Origin: Viola odorata
Taxonomy: Eukaryota > Streptophyta > Magnoliopsida > Malpighiales > Violaceae
Reading direction: 5' to 3'
DNA: 64,000 nucleotides
NCBI GenBank assembly: GCA_963691705.1
Contig: OY829543.1
Span: 45,984,564-46,048,563 of the forward strand
This document shows, one piece after another, positions 31,776 to 40,668 of this stretch (positions within the stretch are counted from its first letter, which is position 1; each line of letters begins with the position of its first letter). The translations under genes were made by a program, and so were the position numbers. The notes below the pieces were generated by a model. That model did no database searches. It was given only the letters and a program-made list of their open reading frames with translations, and was not told where the DNA came from.

Positions 31776-32543
31776 ATTCATAAACAGTCACCCCAAATAT
31801 CAAATCAACATCAGGGCAAAGGTATGTTGTCGTCAATCAATATCCGAGCGAAGGTACGTTACAACTCTCATTTACATAATTCTATATTTCTGCATAATTA
31901 TCACTCCTCCGTGAGCAACTACTTTTTTTCGTCTATCTAAAAATACTCCTCCTTGAGCGACTACTTTTCTGCATATCTGAATAACTCCTCCTTGAGTGAC
32001 TACATTTTCAGCGCCAGCGTCCGGAGAGCGATAGCCTCGCACAGACCTTCATCCGCATTGCCACGTCAACACTCGGAGAGCGATAGCCTCACACGGACAT
32101 TCATTTACATTGCCACGTCAACATCCGGAGAGCGATAGCCTCGCACCGACATGCAACCTCATTTTTCATACCAGCATCAAGCAATGCGATAACTAGAATT
32201 TAAAGCATACCTCCTCCCAGAGTGACATCAAAGGCATACCTCCTCCCAGAGTGACATCAACCAACCATCTCCTCCCAGAGTGACATCCACGAACAACATC
32301 ATCAATTTTGATCAACAACCTATCTCCTCCCAGAGCGACATCAAGCAACTACCTCCTCCCAGAGTGACATCAACCAACCATCTCCTCCCAGAGTGACATC
32401 CACGAACAACATCATCAATTTTGATCAACAACCTATCTCCTCCCAGAGCGACATCAAGCAACTACCTCCTCCCAGAGCGACCTCATCACTGTAAGTTTGA
32501 GGTAAGACCTGCCGTGTCGCCAAAATTCGGATATCTAGGGGCA
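31776..32543 (+). repeat. Short-unit repeats before the 3' LTR
   Basis: Three families follow each other. 'actcctcc(g/t)tgag(c/t)(a/g)actac' lies at about 31900-32005. 'ggagagcgatagcctc(g/a)cac' lies at about 32024-32150. 'cctcctcccagag(t/c)gacatcaa' lies at about 32205-32485 with a longer internal duplication (the 'atcatcaattttgatcaacaacctat' segment occurs twice). All look like slippage products in non-coding filler. Confidence 0.8.
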
Positions 32544-32547
32544 ACTG

Positions 32548-32596
32548 TCTTTACTGCTTATCAAATACTTCGATAAGACAGTAAAGAGGGGGCAAC
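32548..32596 (+). other. Hairpin plus polypurine tract at the 3' LTR border
   Basis: 32548-32562 pairs with 32572-32587 with a single bulged base. The second arm runs into the polypurine tract 'taaagagggggcaac' that abuts the LTR at 32597. A near copy of the tract end, 'aggggcaactgt', sits just before the first arm (about 32538-32549). Confidence 0.7.
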
Positions 32597-35500
32597 TGTT
32601 GATACCCGAATTTTGACGCCATTTTTACTTAATTTTAGCATTTCTGTCATTTATTTAATTTACCATCATTTTTACTTAATTTACAGTCATCTGTAGTTAG
32701 TTTACTATCGCTAGCATTTTTAGGGTTTTCCTCGCATTTTAGCAACATCGTTAGCTTCGTCAGCTTTCGAAAATCGCGCTTTTAATTTTTCGTCAAGTAT
32801 TTTCGTCATTATTATCATTAGTATTTTTAGCCTTAAAACTCACATTTTTTACTATCCGACAGTCGTTTGCGAGTCGTTTCTTCGTTTTAGGTCATCTCAT
32901 GATTTTTAGGATTTTTAATATTTTAGCACATTTTTTTTAGTATTTTTATTTTTTATTATTATTTACGGTCGAGCTTTTATTGGACCCGAGTAAGTTCGCT
33001 CGGACAACAGCTTGACTTCAAAATGTTTTCCATCAACTAGTTGCTAGATTTTTTTCTGCTCGCAATGGTCTACAGCGTTTCGAGCAATTTTCGGTGTAAC
33101 GCTTTATTTTTTCCGTTCCCGCGTTCCGCGTCTTTGAACGAGGAAATAAACGCGTTAAACGGAAAATTTTCATGATTCACTGTAGACGGCTAAAATCGTC
33201 ATATTTTTCTCTACGCGCCAGTACCTTCGGCTCAAAAAGTCAGTACGTTTGCCCGCGAGTCTCGGCTCGAGGCCATTTAAATGAGACTTAATGGCCCTTG
33301 ATCTCAACCGTTGATCTGGTCAACCAAGGAAAGTCAACCAGATCAACGGTTGACAATTTAATGTGCATAATGCACATGCACAGTGGCGATCAGCACGCAG
33401 CGGAGCAGCCCACGCCCAAGCCAACTGCTCCCGTAGCTCCTGTCCCTCCGCCATCATCACGGCTAGCCCCGTAGCCTTGCCACCTCGACGACCGGCCACC
33501 ACGCGCAGCCCCCTCGGCCAAACGCCACGCGTTTGAGGCCTATAAAACCCACCCTGTTCCTTCGCGCAAACGGTCCGAAATCTTGCACAAAAAAAGCTCT
33601 ACTCCCTCTCCATTTTCTGGACCAATTCACGCACCCTCAAGCCTCACTCCCGTTCGTTCGTCCGTTGGCAGCAGCAACGATCACGGTAAGCTTCTCTCTC
33701 TCTTACGGTTTCTCTCTCTAATTGTTGTTCTTGACTTCGATGACCATTTAACTGCTCAAACGTGTTCTAATTGCCTGAGTTTCAACCTAATTTCACTCTA
33801 CTAGCATTCGTTTGAACTACCGTAGCTTAGTTTAATTATTTCGCTAATTAACGTAAAAATGCATCATTCCTTTTTCCTCCAAAATCCTGCTGTTATTGTT
33901 TCTGTTTTCTTGCTGTAATCATTTGTTTGTGCTGCTGGGAGGGAGACCTTCCTTTTAGGTCAAAAACCAGGCGAATTGGTCGCCTGGTTTTGTTGTATGA
34001 GTCGCCGGCAGTAGCGCCGGCGACGTGTGGAGCAAGAACAGCCATGCTGTTCTTGCGAGGGAGAAGATGATGGGGACGGGCCAAGCCCGTCCCTCTTGGA
34101 AAAAAGGCTGATGGACCTTGGCTTAAGCCAAGCCCATCTTGCCTTTAATTGTGTCATGGGCTAGGATTCATTCCTAGCCCAATTTGATTTAAGTCATGCA
34201 TGCGGGCCCGGCCCAAATAATTTTCGTCAAGCATTCGAGTCATTTTTTTTACGTTATTTTATCTAATGCTCGTATGTAATGTTAAGTTAATTCGTATGCC
34301 ATATTTAATTAATCATTATTTACTTGTTTAAATTTAAATACTCGTTTATTATTTCGCTTTGCTTAAATATTTATATACCATGATTAAATATTTATGCACG
34401 AAATTAAATAGTCGTATACCATGCTTTAAATGCTTATACATGATTTAAATGCTCACATGCGTCATTTCCGTGTTCATATGTTTTCGTATGCTCGTTCTTG
34501 CGACAACTTGTTATTTAATTATTTTATATCCGAATTGCTTCTTTCTTATCGCAATATTTATTCTCACAATATTTAATTTCAGTTATTTAAATTACCGCCT
34601 ATATGGTCGGTCGCATTTTAATTCTCGTAAATATCAACTGTTTTAATTTTTCGCAAACTGCTGGAAATCCTTCCGCAAATTATCAACTGTTTAATTTTCT
34701 GCACTTTAATTCTGCAATTTACTTTCAGCAATTTAAATTCAATACCGCCTACATGGTCGGTCGCACTTATCAACTGTTTACTTTTCCGCACTTTAATTCT
34801 GCAATTTACTTTCAGCAATTTAAATTCAATACCGCCTACATGGTCGGTCGCACTTATCAACTGTTTACTTTTCCGCACTTTAATTCTGCAATTTACTTTC
34901 AGCAATTTAAATTCAATACCGCCTACATGGTCGGTCGCACTTATCAACTGCTTAATTTTCCGCACTTTAAATTCCAGCAATTTACTTTCAGCAATTTAAA
35001 TTCAATACCGCCTACATGGTCGGTCGCATTTTAATTTTCGTAAACATTCAACTGCTTTAATTTTTCGCACACTGCTGGAAATCCTTCCGCAAATTATCAA
35101 CTGTTTACTTTTCCGCACTTTACTTTTCCGCACTTTAAATTTCAGCAATTTACTTTCAGCAATTTAAATTCAATACCGCCTACATGGTCGGTAGCAATAT
35201 CAACTGTTTATTTTTCGCAAATATCCAACTGTTTATTCCCTGCATTATCAACCTGTTTTATTTTCTGCAAATCATTAAACTTTTTTTCTTCCCTGTAAAT
35301 CGCCAATAGCATTTAATTTTTCTGCACTTATCAAAACAACATTTCATTTTCGTATGCGTAAAATTCATCATTTTTCGCATGCAATCAACCTAGCACTTAA
35401 ATTCTCGTATGCGTAAAATCCATCATTTTTCGCATGCAAATCAAAACAGCATTTCATATTCGTATGCGTAAAATCCATCATTTTTCGCATGCAATCAACC

Positions 35501-36895
35501 TAGCATTTAAATTCTCGTATGCGTAAAATCAATCATTTTTCGCATGCAAATCAAAACAGCATTTCATTTTCGTATGCGTAAAATCCATCATTTTTCGCAT
35601 GCAATCAACCTAGCACTTAAATTCTCGTATGCGTAAAATCCATCATTTTTCGCATGCAAATCAAAACAGCATTTCATTTTCGTATGCGTAAAATCCATCA
35701 TTTTTCGCATGCAATCAACCTAGCATTTAAATTCTCGTATGCGTAAAATCAATCATTTTTCGCATGCAAATCAAAACAGCATTTCATTTTCGTATGCGTA
35801 AAATCCATCATTTTTCGCATGCAATCAACCTAGCATTTAAATTCTCGTATGCGTAAAATCAATCATTTTTCGCATGCAATCAACACAGCATTTAAATTCT
35901 CGTGTGCTTAAAATCAATCATTTTTCGCATGCAATCAACTCAGCATTTAAATCTCGTATGCGTAAAATCCATCATTTTTCGCATACAATCAACTGTCATC
36001 ATTTTATCAAACTCAGCATCTCACTTTCGTATGCGTAGAATCCATCATTTTACGTGTGCAATCGACTGTCATTTAAATTTTCGTACTCATAGAATTGCCT
36101 AGTTATTTCTCAAGCCATCACTAACACTCTCGTTTTGTAGGTTAATTTCAAGCTTCGCTCGAAAGTACGCCTCACAAGTTCCTTTTATTTATTCGATGCT
36201 TTTCGCAAATATCAACTGCATGCATGATATATAGAACTACTAGAATTAAAATCAACCCACATGAACAACGTGTTTAAAGAGTTGCTTAAAATGCCATGTT
36301 CATATGATTTTAAATTCTCGCTTGTATTGACTGCATGTACATGGGGGCTTTCGATCCCACTTCAGTTTTTCACTTTAAAATCAATCATTTAAATTGGCAC
36401 TCTGTTAGCAATCCATGTTAGGATCACGTAGTAATTAATCTAATCATGCATGGCCCGATGATGAAAAAAGAGGGCGCTCATTCAGTCTTACGGAAAATTC
36501 AGTCCCATCACGATCATAATAAAGACTAAAGTGACGATTCCTCTGAGGGCCCCCTTTTTCAAAACGTATTTCCCAAACACCTTTTTAAACACCTCTCTCA
36601 TCAACCGGTAACCGTTTTCGGATGTGTCTCGGGTGCCTAACACCTTCCCGAGACCATAACACGACCCCGAACCTTTGTCTGGGGTCCAGACCCCTTTTTT
36701 GTGCCTTTAGTTTTTTTACTTATTATATTTCCTATGCCATGACGATTAGGGTTCCCTAAGCCTAGCAACCAAATTAGGGTGGCGACTTCATTGCATGCTG
36801 CGAGGCGTCCATCTACGCTGAGCATTGTAAGGTCCCGAATTTCGTTGCACACTCGTGAATTAGCATTCCTCTGTTAATTTTCGTGGGGCGCGACA
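32597..36895 (+). repeat. 3' LTR of the Tat/Ogre-like element
   Basis: 4299 bp, same length and layout as the 5' LTR, TATA box at 33541-33547. Differences from the 5' LTR seen by eye include positions near 32873, 32998, 33197, 33267, 33490, 33518, 33535, 34020, 34029, 34175, 34552, 35458 and 36756. It ends GCGACA at 36895, followed by the ATGGG duplication. Confidence 0.93.
33963..34181. repeat. Cluster of six consecutive near-perfect hairpins (3' LTR copy)
   Basis: Six separate foldbacks follow each other with only short spacers. They lie at 33963-33991 (12-bp stem, 5-base loop), 34001-34024 (9-bp stem), 34032-34056 (10-bp stem), 34073-34093 (9-bp stem, 3-base loop), 34117-34132 (16-bp palindrome, extendable) and 34157-34181 (10-bp stem, 5-base loop). 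All lie in the transcribed R/U5 part. No protein or known RNA family explains them. Confidence 0.85.
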
Positions 36896-36900
36896 ATGGG

Positions 36901-37262
36901 GATCCACTCTCTCAGAACTAGATTGCACACCCAAATAATCTTCTTGTGTCCGTGTCCACCGGTGAAGCAAACTAATCCATTGCAAGAACTTCGGCAGTTA
37001 AGATTGGAAATATTGATGGGAGGAAAGTCAGTCTTGGAATCGAACTTCATTTTTTTAAACCGGAGACTGCCCTCTTCTTCCACAACAGTTTCAATCCACC
37101 CAAAATAGAGGTTTCCGTCCGCTGAAACATCACGATTCAACAAGCAAGTGGGTGAGTTTGCAAGCTGGAGTTGGGCGAGTAAAAGAAGCCAAATTTTACA
37201 AACCTGACTACAGATGAATAGGGGTTTTAAGAGCAGCTTCTGCAGAATATCCAGAATTATAC
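36901..37262 (-). pseudogene. F-box gene, closing antisense copy, N-terminal part
   Basis: On the minus strand this reads LILDILQKLLLKPLFICSQV, CKIW, then LLNRDVSADGNLYFGWIETV, SSCNGLVCFTGGHGHKKIIW and VCNLVLREWIPI, ending at the retrotransposon. It mirrors 14060-14410 of the opening copy but keeps the codons that are stops there (CAG for TAG after CS, TGG for TAG in YFGW, CAC for TAG in GHGH). The MNETQTKSMDVLPQ start is absent: the sequence switches to FRS transposase at about 37263. This arm was thus less decayed than the sense arm before the retrotransposon cut it. Confidence 0.85.
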
Positions 37263-37265
37263 ATA

Positions 37266-38050
37266 GGCTAAAAGAAATGTGGGCTAAGTGTTATATGAAA
37301 AATGCTCTCACTTTGGGGATACGAAGTACACAACTTAGTGAAAGTCTAAATGGAAATTTGAAGGCTCATCTGAAGTCAGACTTGGATATAGCTCAGTTAT
37401 TCAAACATTTTGAAAGAGTATTACAAGATAAGCTACAATGGATTGAAAGTTGTGTATGACTCTAAACAGAAATTACCAAGACTGAGGATGAAGAAATCAC
37501 CTTTGCTCAATCAGGCTGCAGAAATTTATACTCCAGAGATCTTTGAGCTATTTCAAGAAGAGTATGACTCTTCATCAACAAGTGTTATAAGAGAGCGCAA
37601 AGAGGTTGAACTAGTTTATGAATATGTGGTAGCGATATTTGATCAAGGAGAAGCATATAAAGTCATAGGTAATTCACATGAGAAGATAATTTCTTGTACT
37701 TGCAAAAAAATTGAAACTCATGGAATCTTGTGATGGTCATGCTTTAAAAGTACTAGATGTGATGGATATAAAGTTAATTCCAGAGCAGTATATTTTGAAG
37801 AGATGGACACAACATGCAAAAAGTGAAAATGTGGAAGATGCAAATGGAAAAATAGTTCAAATTGATGCTAAGTTAGATAGAACACTACGCTATCGACATC
37901 TTTGCCCAAAACTAGTTAAATTAGCATTGCGAGCTTCTGAAAATGAGGAAGCCTATAAATTGTTATTAAGTCGAAAAATTGAAGATATTTGTGTAATATA
38001 ACAGACAACAAATGGTAGTGAAGACGTTACTGGTATTTCTGTTTCAAAAG
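37266..38050 (+). pseudogene. FAR1/FRS-type MULE transposase, C-terminal part with SWIM finger
   Basis: The frame RLKEMWAKCYMKNALTLGIR, STQLSESLNGNLKAHLKSDL directly continues the transposase that breaks off at 4320. A frameshift near 37445 moves to DSKQKLPRLRMKKSPLLNQA, AEIYTPEIFELFQEEYDSSS, then ISCTCKKIETHGIL. A second shift near 37725 gives CDGHALKVLDVMDIKLIPEQ, YILKRWTQHA. Together the C-x-C ... C-x-x-H residues form the SWIM zinc finger (CTC ... CDGH) that ends FRS proteins. The last frame ends in TAA at about 37999, and the element's right inverted repeat follows. Joined to 2041-4320 it would be one ordinary FRS transposase. In place it is dead. Confidence 0.88.
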
Positions 38051-38289
38051 TAACGAGAGTATAATGCTGGAGAAGTTGGGACAAAACATTAAATGGTTGA
38101 AGAAAAGAACATCATCATCATATGTTTTCGTTTTAATGGTTTACTCACTGGCTTGCCTAATCAATTTTGTACTCAACAAATAACACAAGCATTTAACTTC
38201 TCTTTTGCACTATCTACTGTGTCATATAAGGATTAGATTATCAAAAGACTCACGAACAATCATTTTAATAATTTATGGAAGGTGATTAT

Positions 38290-38799
38290 ATAGTTGGGTC
38301 CGTTTTGCTAGAAACGATGAAGAAAACAAAAGTTTTAGGATAAAAAGTGTCAAGTTTTATTTTTATGTAATTGGGTGCTTAATTATTAAAATAAACGGTA
38401 CCGTTAGTTCTTATCAGTTGTGCGACGTATCGTACAAGTGAGTTGTTATTTTTTAATACTTAAAACCCAACTAATAAATCTTGACCGTAGAATTGAAACG
38501 GATGCTTGGTATTTATGTCTCAGGACATAAATTTTCAAGCACAAAAAAAAATAGCGCCATAAATTTTATATTTTATTTTATAATTTTTTGTATTTTTCAC
38601 TATTTGTTTTATTTATTTTAATTTCATTTGTTAAACAAATATTTAAAAAATAAAACTAACGAACATTAGTCAACATATTGACGAAGAGACTAATTTAAAC
38701 ATCGTAATAAAATATTAAGAACCACATCGAATATATTTAAACGTTAAGGATTAAAAAAATATTTTGATAAATGTTAAGAACCACCGGATGTATTAAGCC
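38290..38799 (-). repeat. Right long terminal inverted repeat of the outer Mutator-like element
   Basis: Reverse complement of about 1237-2000 with scattered differences. It includes the 'gacgtatcgtac' and 'tagcgccataaa' landmarks and ends 'gatgtattaagcc'. The candidate duplication ACTATCATC follows at 38800-38808. Confidence 0.7.
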
Positions 38800-39043
38800 A
38801 CTATCATCTTAACATCAACATTGCCGGTAACACTAACATATTTAATTGCAACTCTAACATTAAAATAATAGGCCAATCATAAAAATCTTTCAGGCCACGT
38901 AGATAGAAACAAAGTTAATCTTTTAAGAGTCGAGAACATACAATAAGAACCAAGTCTCGTACATGGGTGCTTATGGTCCCTCATCCTCTTATTAGGCATC
39001 AAGTGCAATAAAGAAGGAAAATGCCAGTGTTTAGGTTATACTC

Positions 39044-39270
39044 CATCCGTTTTCATTTCTCGACAATTTTCAATATATTAAAGAATCAATTTTCATTTTT
39101 CGACAATTTTTAATATATTAGGGAATCAAAATTAAATATTGATTGGACGTAATTAATAAAACAATTGTGAATAATTTGTTAGAAACACATCAAAAATAGT
39201 AATTAATTTTTACTTTAATTATTATGAAAGTAGGTTAAAAATAATTTTTTTTCCGAGGACAAAAAGAGTA
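39044..39270. mobile_element. Degenerate Stowaway-like MITE
   Basis: The left end CTCCATCCGTTTTCATTTCT after TA is Stowaway-like. The proposed right end, CTCTTTTTGTCC read inward before TA, matches only partly. A short direct duplication ('tttcgacaattttcaatatatta' type) lies at 39055-39120. Confidence 0.4.
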
Positions 39271-39383
39271 TGTTTGTATATATTTTTTTTTAGTGCAAGA
39301 AAATAAGGTAGGCATGAAATAGGCCTAACTATAGACTAGAGGAAATCAAAATCTCAAAATTCGGGAGGAGTGTAAAAAATATA

Positions 39384-39641
39384 CTTCCTCCCTTTCATAT
39401 TAAATGTCTAGATAATTTATAATTAGTATTTCAAATTAAATATTATTTTATAATTCTTTAAATACTTTATGATTAATTTATTTTATATGGAGGAAAGAGA
39501 TGAATACTCATTGGTTATTTTATTTTATATGAAAGAAAAATAATTATTTAATATTAAAAGTACTTTTAAAAGTTGTAATTAATCATTGTGTTAATTTTTG
39601 TACCCAAAACTAAAAAGACATTTAATATGAAACGGAGAGAG
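39384..39641. mobile_element. Stowaway-type MITE
   Basis: Inverted ends CTTCCTCCCTTTCATATTAA and, read inward from the right, CTCTCTCCGTTTCATATTAA. Flanked by TA on both sides (39382-39383 and 39642-39643), as for Tc1/mariner-related Stowaway MITEs. About 258 bp, AT-rich, non-coding. Confidence 0.85.
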
Positions 39642-40264
39642 TAACAAGTAAGATGATGATGAGCATGATTAGGTTGACATTCTTCTTTTTAATTTATTTC
39701 TTTTCTTGAATTGAAGATTAAGAAGTAAAGAAAAGAAGACGATAGAATATATATTACCTGTGGTAAATCATCTTACTAATTCCGAGCCAAAGTTGAGAGA
39801 TTAGGCACATAGTTTGCCTCACTCATACCGCCCCTTTCTCTAAGTTTAAGCACAAGATGAAGTCTGGATTCTAATCAATCAATCAAATTACAACAACAAT
39901 TATTCCTATAAAAAACAATTAAAAAAACTAACATATAAATTTACACAAAAAGAACAAGAGAGAAGTCACTATCGGATGGTGATTATATATTTTCTTTTAT
40001 GTTTGATTTTTTGGGTATACTCTCTGGGTAAAAAGTTGATCCGGTTTGAACATTATCGAATGTTCAGAATATGATGATTTTTTTCAATTTTCCAGCCACG
40101 AACATAAGACATGAGTTTATGATGGATAAATTTCTTACCAATTCATTACACCAATGATTATTTTGGTAGTTTAAGTGTTTTAAAAAAGATATTAATTTGG
40201 ATATTATAATCTGCAAGAGTTCGTCCATCCTTTAGCGGCATGTCAGGGAATAGGGTTGGCAATT

Positions 40265-40375
40265 TCCACCCGCGGACATGGATATCCGCCGGGTACCAGC
40301 AATTGCGGGTGGGTATTACCCGCAATTTGTGGGTATTTTACGGGTATGGATTTACCCGCACTCGCAAATTCCCAG
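40265..40375. repeat. ACCCGC/GCGGGT-rich patch
   Basis: Words ACCCGC, GCGGGT and CGGGTA recur in both orientations, giving several small foldbacks in an otherwise AT-rich region. Similar patches mark worn non-autonomous DNA transposons in plant genomes. I could not find its borders. Confidence 0.4.
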
Positions 40376-40668
40376 GCCGAACTATTTCAACTGGTTAGAT
40401 CATATGCTTTGACAACTTTGAATATGAGATGATTGTAGCCGTTTTAAAAAGTAAATGAACATTTTTCTCGTTTGAAAATAGCATTGCTCAACCGCTGGAC
40501 CGGGTGGACCCTAGCAGTGTACCACCTGACTAGCCATTGGAGGCTAGACAACAGCAAAGCCTCTTGTAAGGGTTTTGTTGAGCAGACACAAAGAACAGTT
40601 GATGCAAAACATAACGGCAGGCAATATCCACACAGCAGAATAGAAGACCCAAGTCAAATACAAAGAAG

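Larger units (their letters stand above)
20535..36895 (+). mobile_element. Non-autonomous Tat/Ogre-like LTR retrotransposon with gag but no pol, complete
   Basis: Two 4299-bp LTRs (20535-24833 and 32597-36895), each TGTTGATACC...GCGACA, flank a 7763-bp interior. The target duplication ATGGG is at 20530-20534 and 36896-36900. The primer site TGGCGACTTCACTGGGGA resembles the tRNA-Arg site of Ogre/Tat elements, and the polypurine tract 'taaagagggggcaac' abuts the 3' LTR. Only gag (26139-27863) is coded. Protease, reverse transcriptase, RNase H and integrase are missing and replaced by repetitive non-coding DNA. By eye the LTRs differ at about 16 positions (near 0.4 percent), so insertion was recent. 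It landed in the closing arm of the F-box array. Confidence 0.94.
1237..38799. mobile_element. Outer Mutator-like element (FAR1/FRS transposase type), decayed and heavily nested
   Basis: The left end (1237 to about 2000) and the right end (about 38290-38799) are inverted copies of each other. Matching landmarks are 'cttaatacatc' at the tip, 'ggcgctat' near 1467 and 38555, the 'gggttttaagtatt' block near 1803 and 38450, and 'ttgctagaaacgatgaag' near 38308, whose complement lies near 1960. The flanks look like a worn 9-bp duplication: CCTATAATC (1228-1236) and ACTATCATC (38800-38808), 7 of 9 bases. A FAR1-type MULE transposase lies inside in two pieces. Removing the inserted blocks (about 2947-3950 and 4320-37265) leaves roughly 3.6 kb, a usual size for such an element. 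Divergent ends and many frame breaks make this the oldest layer. Exact tips are uncertain by a base or two. Confidence 0.75.
38800..40668. other. Intergenic region with MITEs upstream of the DPH6-type gene
   Basis: No gene is visible. It holds a worn Stowaway-like element (about 39044-39270), a clearer one (39384-39641), and a patch rich in direct and inverted ACCCGC/GCGGGT words (about 40265-40375). The DPH6-type promoter must lie in the last few hundred bases. I see no sharp TATA box. Confidence 0.6.
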
